From contig JAJEKV010000030.1 of assembly GCA_021234155.1 (NCBI GenBank), positions 5,128,050 to 5,192,049 on the forward strand: a stretch of DNA of 64,000 nucleotides. Direction: 5' to 3'. Below are positions 1 through 13,657 of the stretch, one piece after another; within the stretch, counting starts at the first letter, position 1; every line of letters starts with the position of its first letter. The notes below the pieces were generated by a model, which made no database searches, was not told the DNA's origin, and saw nothing but the letters and a program-made list of their open reading frames with translations. Both the position numbers and the translations under genes were made by a program. Origin of the DNA: Isoetes taiwanensis (Eukaryota; Streptophyta; Lycopodiopsida; Isoetales; Isoetaceae).

Positions 1-479
1 ATGATTCACGCCGAAGTTCCGCAATTCATGCCGAGCGTTTCATCGGGCAAAAGAGCCAAGAGGATCCGCCACGAGTGGTACTATCCATCATTTTGCTATC
101 CGGGTGGGGCGGCCGGAAGACCCCCCAATCCAGAGCCGCCACCATCCAAGACATTAAAAAAAAAAAAACCAGCCATTGTCAAGAGTAAAGTCAATTTCTT
201 CCTGCACAAGCAAGCTTGCGAAGCCTTCCCGCTACGCGAGAAAACATAGATCCCGCAATTAAACAAGATCGCAGGGAAAAGTTTTCCACACCAGCTATCC
301 GCCAGCTTTTAGACTATACTTCCCAACGCGTCCAATGGGGGCTTTGTTCTACCAATCAATGTGGCGCCGTGGAAGGGACCGGTGCCCGGCTCTCTTCCGC
401 GACTGGCGTCACTCCCCGCCGTTACTTGAGTAGGCGCTATTCCTGAGGGCCTAAGCTATAACGGAATGACTTCCGCCAG

Positions 480-860
480 AACAAAGCAATCGGCCGAAGC
501 CGCAAACTAGGTTCCCATCTTTAACGTGTTGCTAGCCACCAGCCACTCCACACGCCTAACTTGCCACCACAAGTACCGCCACAAATTTCCAAGAAGGGCC
601 CCACACCGATTTCCGAACTCCATCCGCAGTGTTTCGTAATGTACTAACTTTTTCACACAATGGTAAAGTAACCTGTCCCGATAAGCCGGCCAACGGACAC
701 TCCATAAAGAGGTGGTCCATCTCGACCAATAGTCATAAGGACGGGTTTGCTTCCCTATGTCGCCTTCTACCCTCAGAAGCTCGCTTTTGGATAAAGTCCA
801 CACCCACCCTAATACCGTGAGGAGGCACTTGATCCCATGGGCAACCAAGTCCTCCCGCCA
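480..860 (-). pseudogene. Probable C-terminal zinc-binding remnant of an L1-like LINE
   Basis: Read on the minus strand, one frame contains a stretch reading EMDHLFMECPLA, which resembles the H-x-F-x-x-C-P-x-A core of the reverse-transcriptase zinc-binding region that ends plant L1 ORF2 proteins. The frame is interrupted and the surrounding residues do not match well. No reverse transcriptase is seen next to it and no poly(A) tail is obvious. The overlapping 113-residue open frame at 507-848 is in another frame and has no recognised domain. The call rests on one short motif and could be chance. Confidence 0.3.
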
Positions 861-899
861 GGACGCCCGATGTATTTTCCGTCCCGGGGAAGTTCCTTT

Positions 900-2825
900 A
901 ATAGTTTGAAAAGGAAGCCGATTGATTTTGTTTTTAATTTCTAGACCACTCGTGTGGGTCTATTTGATCCTAATAAGCTTGAGCTTGAGCTTGTGCTTGA
1001 TCCCCGAACATATATTTTGATGGTTCACAGTGCGATTCCCGCTTTAGGCTTCATTCATGCTTTTGAAATTTTTTGTTTAGGAGACATCATATGATGAAAT
1101 TGTAGCTTTTGTTTTTTATTTTGAAGTTTGATGATTCAAAACATTCTTGGGTTAGAGGAATGTAGCGCCTACATCTTAGTAAATTTGAAGGAGCTTATCC
1201 CGTACACATAGAATTTTAATTTGTTTGTGTTTATGGCTCTCTTTTGACGGATGGATCAATTCTAGTGTAGTTGTGGTCTTCAATTTATCAATTGCCTTTG
1301 AAGCCAAGTTTTAGTACAAGTGATTTATTGTGTTGTGGTTTTTCATAATTTTACTTGCGATGGGTTCCTTATGGAGGACCGTACATTGAACAAGGTGATG
1401 TGATAGATACAGAGGCCTCTAAAAAGCCTATTGAGCTAGGGTTATACCATGTTATGTTGTATCAAGTCCTCATGTTGATGCCGTGATCTAACACTTTGAA
1501 TCGTGAGCCATGATTTTTCTATCCATATTAATCTTGAATATGATGTGAGAATTTTGGAAATTGAGGAGCTGTTGTATGATGATGGGTTATGTGGCAGGCT
1601 CTCAGCATTCGTAGGTTAGCTCTCAGATATGATGAGTAACATTAACAGTTGCATAGTTTTATGATTAACCTACATGGACGGGGGTTTGCGTAGTAAATCT
1701 ATTTGTTAAAACTTGTGATGGCTGTAAGATGATGCCATCACGCTTTTTTTGTATTGTAATATGTATAGAAGCTATAATGGCGAGATGATAATGCCATCAC
1801 AGCTATGTTCTATTTATAATGATCTGGAGAACTTGTGGTATTTTAAAACATGAGAAATTGAAGATTGTTGAAGTTGGAAGATTGGAACTATTAAATCAAT
1901 AGTATTTGAAAATTTGTATAGTGTACATACGATACAGATTGGCAGATTAGATGTTGTGCTAGCATATTGGAGGAGCGTGATGCATGGAGCAAGATGCAGT
2001 GCTTGTAAGCGACCAACTCCTCATGTATGATTTCAATTTTCTAGCTCACTGAATATGCATGGGTTTGATTTCAAGGAGCTATAACTTTGTTTGGTGCACA
2101 CGTACATCTAATTTTTGATGATATGGAAATATAGAGGTTCATATCCTCTGATTTATGAAACCATTGTGTAATCTTCATAATAATTCTAGGTTTTACAATG
2201 TATTCTATATGCAACATATGCTACTTTTAGGCAATCGATCCCAAAGGGGGATCAGATTTCATCCCATCGAGCATATTCCCATGTGATTTAGTTGCACATA
2301 TACATTTGGTCAGCGATACAAAAATATAATTCCACAATCATGTCCCTAACCCTTCAACTTAGGGCTATATTCCCATCCCCTCGATTTGACTTAAAACTCC
2401 CATCGTGATTGTAATCGTTGGACCCTAATCTTGACCAAAATTTTTGAGGTTAGAACTGCTTCCAAGTAAACATATCGCTACATGCCGCAGCTTGTGGCAA
2501 GATCATTGTAACTCACCCCCGCTCACATGCAACTAAAGGTGGTCATGTGGCAAACATCAAGTACTAGCGCTTTTCCGATGTGGCACGCCGCGATGACGCG
2601 GGAAAAAAGGGCAAATGTTTTGTGATGGCATCACGCTTATGGACCAAGAAAAAGCTTCTATACTAGATGGTGGTCCAGATTCCAATGTTAGAAGCCACAA
2701 TTACTGTGGTGGCATCAATTACCATGAAATTGAAGTACCGAATAGGATGTTTGATTCCACTACATATTAATTAGTTTCTATATAGGGAATATTTGAAATT
2801 GCATCAAATTTCCGAATTCAAAAAT
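900..2825. other. Intergenic AT-rich stretch, no gene seen
   Basis: No open frame with recognisable protein similarity was found on either strand. A short run of GAGCTT-like hexamers lies near 973-1000. The string GCCATCAC recurs near 1734 and 1793, and a related GGCATCACGCTT lies near 2622, so part of the stretch may be decayed repeat. Nothing else could be supported. Confidence 0.5.
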
Positions 2826-2858
2826 GGAGGGGAGGGGGGGAAGGAAGGAAGGTATTTT

Positions 2859-2896
2859 TATCGCCCACGGAGACCAATCCTGGCCTATGGGACCCA
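2859..2896 (-). other. Family B LINE 3' hairpin and tail
   Basis: On the minus strand the end reads GGGTCCCATAGGCC, a short loop, then TTGGTCTCCGTGGGCGAT. It can form an inner stem AGGCC/GGTCT and an outer stem GTCC/GGGC (with T-G pairing), followed by ATAAAAA and the simple-repeat tail. Comparable ends lie at 24.75, 30.12 and 45.77 kb. Confidence 0.6.
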
Positions 2897-3699
2897 ATAG
2901 AAAAGCAACAAGCGGATTACTACCCTCGATTAAAACCCCACACCGGGTTTCGAGGGGAAAACCGTGACATCAATCAGCCCGGCGACAAACCGCTCCAATA
3001 TATGAAATGCAAAATATATACACTCATGTACCGGGTACCTATAGTGCCCGACCCGAAAGCAGCCAAAGGGGCAAGGTGGGCTCGCAGATCCAAGACCTCC
3101 GAATGTACGACCCCGAGAACGTCTCGACGGTGTGTTCATCAAAGAAATGTAGGGGCAAGTCCTACCGTGATTTGGTGGAACGATTCCGCCCGACCGAATC
3201 AATCTGGGCAACTCGAAAGTGAGACTCATCCTCAATGGCACCCGCTTGATGACCGACAGAGCCTGCCCGGGCGGGCTCCCCAATCCACCGCCGCCTGGAC
3301 TCGGAGATGGTGGGCACCCGTGGGCGAATGGAGGCAATGAGTCTCGCGCTTTTTCGGGTACCGAAACGCAGTAGAGCTACAGGCCCCGCCACGCGGGTTG
3401 ATGTGCTCGCTTGTAATGGGCCATTTTGACTCCGCCTAGAGCCGGTCCTGTGAGCTTTGCTAAGGAAGCAAGTTGCCCAGTGTATTCCCGCAGCCGTCAC
3501 CATCGGCTTCTATGTCCACTGCGACGATCCGCGGTTCCCCGTGACGCTCCATCCGCAAACCATTGATCTCTACCCTCCAACAGCCCCCGAGTCACAAGGG
3601 CCCATTGCCACATCAGAAGCCGTGCGGAGCCGAGCATCACCCATATTAACCACTTTCCGAAAATAGACGATGTCTATTGGGGCTGCTCACCAAGCGCAA

Positions 3700-4960
3700 G
3701 AATCCAATTTCCCAGCAAGTAAATCCGATAGGGATCAAGGTTTCACCCTGTGCCTCAGGCTAAAAAATGCCAAAATGCTCCAAGTCATTCCAGTCGCTTA
3801 AGAGATCGACGATCGGGCCCCAAACCTCGACCCCATATAGAAGGACAGTGCCCTAACACCTGAAGACTAAAACAGATGACTGATGGCCCTAATCATAGAG
3901 CCTCGCCAGATCGCTTGTTCCGCAAGATAACATAAAGCGCTCCAGCTCGCTATATCACCCGAAGCCGATGGACGCCTCCCAACAGAGTTGGAGGGGAACT
4001 CCAAACTCTAGGTACTTGTAGGTATGGACCCTCCGCAGTCGGGGCCCTTGATATGTGAGGCAGAGGCGTGGGTGGGAAGAGGATGAGAACCATCCCGGTC
4101 TTGGCCGATTCACGCCGCATGTCCAGAAACCCCGCGTAATGTGTCTAGGACATCCGCATGAGACCCATAGGTTCTGGGTGTAAGGTCAACATCGCCCCGA
4201 TAGATGAGCCGGGCAGATGACCCGATGCAAAAGCCGATGCCATCCCCCATGCTCGCAGAAGCCGTGGCTCTAACTGGTCAATGTAGAGGCCAAAAAGTGT
4301 TGGTGAGAGGGGGCAGCTCGCCGACCCCGACATACTACCGTGAATGCTTGGCCCATCGGCCGCATCCTCCCAAAACAATCCTCATACAACAGATATGGTA
4401 TTTCCTCCCCGCACAGCGCAGCCCCAGCTTGACGCAAGCTTCCTAGCCTACGCTTTTCCGGGGACCGTGGTCGAAAAGCCTTCGCCAAGTCCACAAAGCA
4501 AAGAATACAAGTCCCGCCCATGGTTTCTCACCGCCTTCAATCCCGCAGCAAAGATATGGTCAATCGCTGAGTGGCGGGTCTCAAGCCTGCTTGTGTGAGG
4601 GCTCACATCTCGCCGCCCAAATCGGTCAATCAACTGCCGAGAATGCCAAAATGCAACAGCTTAAGCAAATATAAATCGACCATGATCGCCCCGTAATTGG
4701 TCGGACAAAGGGGGTCCTCCGCCTTGTGAATGGGGACAACCTTGCTTGGGTCCATTGTCGGGAGAAATCTTCCCGCAATGCTCGCTGAATGGTAGTGAGG
4801 ATCGCACCACGGGCTGCCCCGCCCATTTGAGTAACTCGCAGGCATACCGGCTGAGGTCACCGCTTTTCCCATTAGCCGCCTGCGTGCCCTCCACAACATC
4901 CTCTCCGCGAACCAATGGGGCCATCCCGGGGGTATGGGCGCCGCCCCCGGGTGGGTCATA
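3700..4960 (-). pseudogene. Reverse transcriptase relic of LINE copy B1
   Basis: Minus-strand frames contain ANGKSGDLSRYACELLKW (the fingers lead-in, near 4860), then pieces of the 'PIHKAEDPLCPTNY' block near 4700-4740, then CPLSPTLFGLYIDQLE (motif B region, near 4290). Further on, TVLLYGVEVWGP and DWNDLE lie near 3780-3850. These agree in order with the cleaner family A copy at 13.6-15.8 kb and with copy B2 at 28-30 kb. The catalytic Y-x-D-D motif is not readable here because of frameshifts. This copy is inactive. Confidence 0.7.
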
Positions 4961-5439
4961 GAGCTGCCGCAAGTACCGCCTCCACCGCCTCGGTGTGATG
5001 TCCCCCAGAGGGTCTGGCGGGCTTCTTCGGGCACTCGCCCAAAAGGTTTGAGGATGAGCGCACAGCCAGCCGGTATCTCCCCCGGTGTTCAGCCGGAAGG
5101 TACCGCCTTTGTCTCCTTCCCGATGGGCGCCAAGATCGGTGGTGACTCCGCAAAGCGGTACCGGACTGGATCCGTAATGACTGGAGCTGGCACTTACAAG
5201 CTTTTTACACTCCGTGATCAAAACCACCGTTATGCGGAAAGGTTGTTGTCCCCGAGTGGCTACGTGGGCCCCCAAAACACCTGGCCCGTCCGTGATCCCG
5301 TATTGTGTCAAATAACGGGTCTGTCTGCCGCTTCTAGTGTGGAGGTCCGCCCAATTGCCGGGTGGCCCCATGAGCATCTCGGCAGAGTCCTCTCCTCTCT
5401 GCCATAATCCGCCACCGAAACCGGTGGATGGCGAGGGGA

Positions 5440-6180
5440 TGGTATAGTGGGGTTCCCGGCTTGCCAAGCCATGTCCAAATAAAGTGGGAGGTGATCTCGA
5501 AATTGACCTCCTCATCCCGGAATAGTGCCCACCCTAAACGAACGGGATGAGATGCATATCTTGGCGAACTACGAAGCACATAGTCCACCACACTAGACCC
5601 TCCCCGATTGTGTCCCACTGCTAGTGCACTTAGAGAAGCGGGCCATTGTGACAGCCATTGCAAATTATCAAGTCAAAATACCGCGATAGCGTATAACCGC
5701 CAAAGCGAAAGTGACTGCCGACATCCGATCCTCATGGCCAAAGTTGCCCTCATGCATGAAGCATGTGACATCGCCATCGAGGGGAATAAGTCTCATGGAT
5801 CGCTTCTATTCCTCGTCCGCATTGAAATCCCTAAGAAGGACGACTTACCCAATCAAGCAGGCCGCCAGATGTCATCATATAGATCGACATAAGGGTCCAT
5901 CCTATTGGCATCGGAGTGGCTGCAATAGAAGGTGCTCTCTCGCATGAGGGAAATAACAGCGCCGTAAAAAAAGAGGGTTGCTATTGGTATTATGTACACG
6001 AACCCACAAGGGTAAGGTTGTGTCCGTTCGTCTCCGGAGGGTAACCGAATGTGCCAAGGTTGTCCCAGAGTAGCAAGCAACCCCACCATGACCCCTCCGT
6101 CTCCGGGTGTGTATTGAAGACCGAGAAATGTTGGTAACCCAATAGACAGTAGCTCAGGTCTCGCATATGCCCCATGTCTC
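5440..6180 (-). pseudogene. Endonuclease (EEP/APE-like) domain relic of LINE copy B1
   Basis: Minus-strand frames spell pieces of an exonuclease-endonuclease-phosphatase domain. The N-terminal part (5990-6175) contains FSVFNTHPETEGSWWG, resembling the FNTH region of LINE endonucleases. The C-terminal part (5334-5663) contains SSVVDYVLRSSPR, matching the S-x-I-D-Y-V-L motif, followed by EITSHF where the family has S-D-H. This domain nicks the target DNA for target-primed reverse transcription. Frames change at least twice, so the enzyme cannot be made from this copy. Confidence 0.6.
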
Positions 6181-6294
6181 CATGAGAAAGATGAGATCCC
6201 TATCTACCGCCACCGGAAGTTTAGACTGGCCCCCCTTCGCCAAGGGAAGCCTCGACAATTCCATGAGACCACCCCGAGGCACAATTCCTATTTG

Positions 6295-7070
6295 TCAGCA
6301 GTTAGGGGTAAGGCAGCCCGAGTCAGCGGGGAGGGACGGGAAGGAAGGGGCGAAAGTGAGAAGTAGATGGAGCCGGGAGGCAAAGATGTGGGTCAGAGGG
6401 CGCGTGGGTCGGGAGGGAGCGTGAGTAGGAGCAGGAGAAGGGGGTGGGGAAGGTGGTAGCAGCGTAAGGCCATGCTCGCCTCGCGATTGGGGCTGCGGGT
6501 CCGCAGAAGAAAGAGGCCGACGAAAATGTGCATCCTGCCCCAACCAATCCCGCCTGCACCCCCCGGTGGCGGATGCCTCCGACCCTCGGCTAAGCTCCCC
6601 GCTCATGGGCTCCTATTGCGCCGGGTGAGGTCCTTGGCCCACGCATTGGGACGCCCCTTCAGCATCTTGCTCCTGGTGCAATATGGCATCACGCACTCGC
6701 ATCCGCAACCGCGGTGCATATGACAATGCGGTGCACGGTACCGAAGCCGAGCCCCATGTCGGGCTGCTCGAAATATGAACTGCCTGGGAATGTCATCCGG
6801 GACGAGAATGTGTGTTCGATGTTGTGGGCGAGACTCTCCCCCCTCCTCTTCCTTAGGCATGCCTCGGACTACTCAGATTGTGGCCTCTCCGGCCTCAGCG
6901 CTTTTGGAGTTCTCAAGGCTCCGGGTCAAAGGGTGGGCGAGGCGGGGCCGGGCCTCAGGCCGGGTGGTGGTGGTGGTGGCTGGGATGGCATGGGGTGGCT
7001 TGAGGGCGGGGCAGAATGCGGGTCCCCGCCTGCCGGGTCGCAGTTGTCTGGGAGGGATGGGGAGAGAGAG
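6295..7070. other. GC-rich stretch without a recognised gene
   Basis: Open frames of 70-157 residues occur on both strands, but they are rich in Arg, Pro and Gly, overlap each other and match no family I recognise. There is a GGT-rich run near 6963-6983. This may be the 5' region of LINE copy B1 or unrelated sequence. Confidence 0.4.
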
Positions 7071-7075
7071 AAGTA

Positions 7076-7195
7076 TTGGCCACATGTGAGCCTAGAGATC
7101 ACGAGAGATGAAATGAGAGATAAATTGAGAGGAGAGATAATGAGAGTGATGCTAAGTGGACTCTCAGCATTGAGAGCATTTCCCTAACTATTGTT
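7076..7195 (+). repeat. GGCCACATG terminus-like repeat, copy 1
   Basis: Starts GGCCACATGTGAGCC just after a short GA run, and continues as GAGAG-rich sequence ending near GCATTTCCCTAAC. It resembles 9658-9800, which starts GGCCACATGC, shares GAGAGATAATGAGAG and ends GCGCTTCCATTAAC. The inverse core GCATGTGGCC lies at about 7897-7906, immediately before a GA array. It looks like an element terminus, but the family is not identified. Confidence 0.4.
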
Positions 7196-7199
7196 GGGA

Positions 7200-7911
7200 G
7201 CATTTCCATTATACATGGGCCTTTTTTGGGGGCTCAGAAATGTTTTGGGACTCAGTGAAATGTTATGGGGTCTTCTTGTCTTATGCCCAATATATCAGCT
7301 TTTCTCGTGTTGATTTACTTTACCTATTTCAAGACACCCTATGATCAGCCGCACTTTCACAACCTCTATTTCTCGAAATCTTGTGGATTCTCTCTATGGG
7401 TCTTCAAGGCAATAGGAATCATACGCCAACAAAAATAAATAGCTCAATAGTTTGAGTAAAAGGAACGGAGAAGAAAAAGAACCTAAATGGAAAACAGCTT
7501 TGAATAGAAGGATAATAAAAGGTGATTAGAAGAAAAATAGCTTGAATAGCTCATAGGATCTCCCGTACACACCCAGCTTGGGGCTTGATCCAAAGAAAAA
7601 GTAAGAAATAAAAGGTCGCGGAATGTCTCATATTCTCTCTTTTCGCCTCTCACACGCGGCTGGCAAGCATCAAAGATTAGAATGCTTTCTATTTTGGCAA
7701 AGTGCATGCATCCGCTTATAGAAGAACTGCATCAATCAGTTCAATAAATCCATGAATCCGGCATCAAATCTCTGTTTGCAGCATGCACAAATCTTTATCT
7801 TGTGGCATCTGTTTTGCCAGCATACCCATTCACTACAGAATAACAAACCCGACGATCATTCTTATGTTCTTATTTTCGGCTGTCAGAAATATTCATGCAT
7901 GTGGCCGACGC

Positions 7912-7912
<1 letters not shown>
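7200..7912. other. No gene seen; ends at GCATGTGGCC before a GA array
   Basis: No coding similarity was found on either strand. The string GGGAGCATTTCCATTA near 7196-7212 repeats part of the preceding repeat. The stretch ends with GCATGTGGCC, the inverse of the core at 7076, directly next to the GA array. Confidence 0.4.

Positions 7913-8002
<90 letters not shown>
7913..8002. repeat. (AG)n microsatellite, about 45 units
   Basis: An uninterrupted AG dinucleotide run. Its right edge directly joins the 3' end of LINE copy A1, so on the LINE strand it reads as a (CT)n tail. Its left edge follows GCATGTGGCC. Confidence 0.97.
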
Positions 8003-9657
<1,655 letters not shown>

Positions 9658-10093
9658 TTGGCCACATGCTAACTTAAGGAAGGTGAGAGAGAATACCTAG
9701 AGGTGAGAGATAATGAGAGATGGGTGAGAGTGGAAAACCCAACTCTCACCTTTGAGATGATTCGCCCCAACAAACGCTAGGAGCGCTTCCATTAACCACT
9801 AACTTAACAACCCCCAAAATTTTGTTGCCCTCGAAAATCATGACCTAAAAACTTTCCCTTTATCGAAATTCGGGCACCATTTTCCCATGTTTCTTGGTCT
9901 TCAATGCCACAAGCAAATCCTTTGAATTCCCCTAATTCTTCTATATCTCAGACATCGATTTCCTGGTCTAGAGGTATTTCTCCGCGTAATCCTTATTAAT
10001 TCATTTCAAATCAATCTTACATTGTTCTGATATCAAATTCTATTAGAACAGATATTGTTTCTTGGTTGATTAACTTGAATTCTATAGAGTCCA

Positions 10094-11097
10094 ATGTCTA
10101 AGGCAACTAGATCTGCCATGCGAGCAAGCAGCAAACCCTTTGTGCCTCCTCGCATCGAGAAAATGGCTCCAAGGAGGACACGAAAGATGACAGGGCAGAT
10201 TTCCATGAACGTGGACTTGGAGACAAATTCTGAGCCAATTGTAACAGCAAAAGAGCCAAAGGAAAGGAGATGTAAGCGAAGTTCTCGTGGAAATTCAAGC
10301 ACCCCGCCAAGATTGTGAGTGAATCTTCTCAGCCCGATAATTCAATGGCTCTTGTTGTTCAAGAAAAGGAAAATCCCAAGCAAATTGACACAAAGAATAG
10401 GAAGGCTCCAGTCCAATGGACAGATCAGGGTGTTCCCACCTTCCTGAATCTTCTGAATGAGATGAAATTGGTTACTAATGGTAGTCTGAATCTTTCTAAT
10501 GCATAGTGGAGACAAATTCTAGTGAAATTACAGCCAATTGTTGATGGATTAGTGGAAGTCAGGGAACTGAAGAACAAATGGGATAAACTACAGGCAAAAT
10601 TCAAGGATGAGAAAGAGGCTTCTAGTCATACGGGTTCAGAACCTTCAAGTTGGCAGTGGTATGAAAGAATGGAAGAAGTCAAGTATGGAGTGACATCTGA
10701 TAACCCCATTCCAGGGGCTGGGGATGATGGGGAGTTCGAAAATGAAGCTTTTGAGGCAGCAGATTTGCACACTAACTTTTCTGACAGTTTCTATGAGACA
10801 GTTGGATCTGATGCTGCTTTCGATGATCCTTTTGAGAGTATTGAAGACATTCCCAATGTCAATGTGAACATAGACAATTCAGGAAGCCCAAGAATGCATG
10901 AAATGCCAAACAATCGAACTCCAACAGGTAACAACACAGATTCCTCCAACCCCAGATCTATAGCATGCAATCAACCTGGAGTATGTGGAAAGCCTACTGG
11001 AAGAAAGAAGTCCAGGTTGCAGATTGATGAAGACATTGCCTTTTTAGATGATTTTAGTGATGAGCTTTTTAGAGATGGGAATAATTGTGGAAGCTGA
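10094..11097 (+). pseudogene. Harbinger-associated Myb/SANT-like DNA-binding protein, interrupted
   Basis: Open frames at 10094-10318, 10315-10506 and 10522-11097 together read like one protein. It has a basic N-terminus, then a Myb/SANT-like region with VQWTDQGVPTFLNLLNEM and VRELKNKWDKLQAKFKD (the W...F-L-x-L-x-x-E ... L-K-N-K-W-D-x-L pattern). An acidic linker follows, and then a C-terminus ending near LDDFSDEL. In Harbinger elements this protein carries the transposase into the nucleus and binds the element ends. A frameshift near 10316 and a stop (TAG) at about 10504 in the middle of the Myb domain break it. It could be a spliced gene, but no clean introns are evident. Confidence 0.65.
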
Positions 11098-11229
11098 GGT
11101 CTTGGCTTGGGCTGAAGCTGCGCCTTTGAGGCAGAAAGCCCATGTGGAGTGTGTGTACATGCAGCATGTAGGGAAATGGGCGTTGCATGAAGTCAAAACG
11201 GTCACACAAAACTGTGAGCTATGTGCTTA

Positions 11230-11812
11230 AGCAGACGAAGATCATCTGGCCAAGTTTTTTTTTCCTCTCTTGTTTTTATATAATTCTGTAATATTTTTTT
11301 GTAAAGCAAAGTACTTTGCTATAAAAAGCCCCTGGCATTCCCTTCAGCTTGTAACAGATGAAAAGTATTTTGTTGATGATGTAACAAATTTCGAGGAATA
11401 GAAAACCTTTTTATTTTGTCAATAACTGTTATTTTAATGTCTCTGTCTTCAGCTATGGATTGTTATTTGCTTGACATGTTTTCTCTGTTTTGTCTTCACT
11501 TTCTGATTGTTTCTGTTATTGCAGATCACTAGTTATGGAGTGGTGAAGACTATGTTTTAAGTTTTACTGGAGTTTTTTTAGGGTCTAAAGAGCAGGCCAA
11601 AAAATGTGGCCAATTTCATTCGTATGCACTTCAGCGTCAGTTGTACTGCAGTACCATTTTGAATATAATCTCTATTTCAACTTAAGTTATGTCATGTTAC
11701 TGGTGTTGTCGGTGACTCATTACAGTTTCAGATAAGATCAAATCAATAATATTTGAGAACTTGAAAAAATGAACAAATTATCAAAAAAGTTTGCTGACAG
11801 AATCATCAAATT
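11230..11812. other. Spacer between the Harbinger proteins
   Basis: AT-rich, with several T runs and possible polyadenylation signals for the upstream plus-strand gene. No coding similarity was seen. The neighbouring genes converge on it. Confidence 0.4.
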
Positions 11813-12859
11813 TTACAGCAAGACATGGCCATCCAAATTCTCAAATAAAACATGCCTCATCTGATCTCCTTGTTTCTTTAGACTCCTATTCATAGCTTCA
11901 GTCTCATAGTAATAAACTGGTTCAGGCTCTTCTTCAATTGGTAACATGTCCCATCCCATGTCTTCCATAATACAGAAGTTCCAAAGCACACAAGCTGCAT
12001 GTATAATCTTGGAGGCCTTGCCAACATGCACAGGCAGATGTTTGAGAATTCTAAATTTCTCTTTGACAATCCCGAACCCATTTTCCACACAAACTCTACC
12101 CCTGCAAATCCTTTTATTAAACTTGCCGTACGGACCATGATTCTGTGGAAAGTACTTTCAGAAGGAAGGGTCTGGCAGCATAGGCAGAATCATCAAGCAA
12201 AAGTGGAGGAATGTTAACCTGGATTTGGTCTTTAGTGGGTTGACCTTTCTTCAATTTTCTGCCACTTAAGGTTAAAACTGGTTCTTTCAAGATTAGTTTG
12301 GATGCAATTTTGTTGTATATGAAACTCTTCTTGAACTGATTTGAGTCATGGACTGATCCAGTTCTTGTAACACAGACATTTATGAACAACCTGCTGTGTG
12401 TGACAATACCTTGCAAAAGACATGAGTGCCTTTTGTGTCGACTGTAATAGTCATCATCTTTGTCACTCTTCTTGGGTTTCCTCCATAAAATAATGTGGGA
12501 CCCGTTAATAGCACCATATATATTTGGCAACCCTATTGCATTATGAAATTTCTTTATCCATTGAGTTAGTCTTGTTCCAGAAGGCATGGTTACAAACCTT
12601 TTGTAAAGCATTGTCTTCGAGGCCAACACTAGTGTAATTTTTTAGTATATTTATGCACTGTAGCTTTGCCAACATAAAATCTCTGACCCACATGCAAAGG
12701 CATGTGACCATGTGCCAGAAAGTAAAGAACCATGGCAACAGCCTTCCTAGGATCAACAGGGGGCCTAACCTTAACCCCTGGCCTAATCAAATAGGGGACA
12801 ATTAAACCGATTAGTCTCTCAAAACTGGCCCTTTTCATTCTGTAAAATTGGTGCCACAT
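11813..12859 (-). pseudogene. PIF/Harbinger DDE transposase, frameshifted, first catalytic Asp replaced
   Basis: Three overlapping minus-strand frames make up the transposase: 12629-12859 (FERLIGLIVPYL, then RKAVAMVLYFLAHGH), 12117-12629 and 11813-12088. The middle frame carries YGAINGSHI, where active relatives have G-A-I-D-G-S-H, so the first catalytic Asp is Asn. It also has LLDDSAYA, the second Asp block. The last frame has VENGFGIVKEKFRIL, the third acidic (Glu) block. In active relatives the enzyme cuts and pastes the element using these three acids. At least two frameshifts plus the Asp to Asn change mean this copy is dead. Confidence 0.8.
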
Positions 12860-12899
12860 ATCATCTCCAAAATAAGGCAGACAATTCCATGCATGGTTA

Positions 12900-13490
12900 T
12901 CTATATTATCCCACTGTGTTCTTTGTCTTGGAGCAATTCAGAATCTTCTAGGTGGCCTTCTAACCTCGGCAGATCCAAATAACATCAAAGATGAGGCAAA
13001 GACGTAAGAACATAATGTTATTTTCTTGCAAATCATCGCCATCGAACGTATTCATTGGGTCTTCAAGTTCGCTTAGTTCAATAAGCCGCAAAACGTAACC
13101 TTTGGAAGGCTTAATCCGATTGTAAGAGCACGCAAAAGCATGGTAATCATTTCAAGAATCACCGATCCATGATAGAACGGGCCGACAAATGGAACCCTAT
13201 GCAAAAACACAAAGAAATGAAATATCCCACAATGCTTATCTACCAAATAGAATGGGGAAAGAAATATCCCACATTTTGGAGGCCGATTCAAAATTGAGGG
13301 GAATTATCCCCAAAACCCGCCCAACCGAATGAATCGATGGACTAGTTCTCCAGGGGAAACTGAAATTTTGAGGCCTAGCGCATTAATCGTTAGACCTCGA
13401 GAGACAGCCTTTCTCCCCTCTCCTCCTAGAAAAATAATGTGATAATTCTCGAGAGGAGTCATATAGGACGAGAAATGGGTATTTTGGCTG
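12900..13490. other. No gene seen, possible Harbinger flank
   Basis: Short open frames on the minus strand (for example 13073-13291) show no recognised domain. A small AGGCCTAGCGCATTAATCG region near 13368 is not obviously repeated. It may be the transposase-side subterminal region of the element. Confidence 0.35.
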
Positions 13491-13502
13491 CATGTGGCCA
13501 AC

Positions 13503-13605
<103 letters not shown>

Positions 13606-13627
13606 AATGAAATGAAATTTATTATTA

Positions 13628-13657
13628 CGTCTTCGAGACCGCCAGGTCTATGAGACG
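13628..13657 (-). other. Family A LINE 3' double-stem hairpin (A2)
   Basis: On the minus strand CGTCT-cat-AGACC-tggc-GGTCT-cga-AGACG forms two perfect five-pair stems separated by a 3-by-3 internal loop. It is followed by TAATAATAAA and the tail. It is the cleanest example of the 3' structure shared by the family A copies. Confidence 0.75.

Larger units (their letters stand above)
2830..6290 (-). mobile_element. Family B non-LTR retrotransposon (LINE), copy B1, decayed
   Basis: Minus-strand element. Reading 5' to 3' it holds an endonuclease relic (about 6180-5440), a linker, a reverse transcriptase relic (about 4960-4140), a C-terminal region (about 3860-3660) and a 3' hairpin followed by an (AAGG/CCTT)n tail at 2841-2853. 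The coding frame is broken many times by stops and frameshifts, so open frames of 60-284 residues overlap in several frames. It is the same family as the plus-strand copy at 28.15-30.2 kb; both share LYGVEVWGP, the SPTLFGLYIDQLE block and the 3' end. The 5' limit is uncertain and no target-site duplication was identified. Confidence 0.75.

Noticed and set aside
4661-5515. 284-residue minus-strand frame as an intact novel protein
   Set aside because: It joins the linker and the start of the LINE reverse transcriptase in one of several alternating frames. The true coding order changes frame within it.
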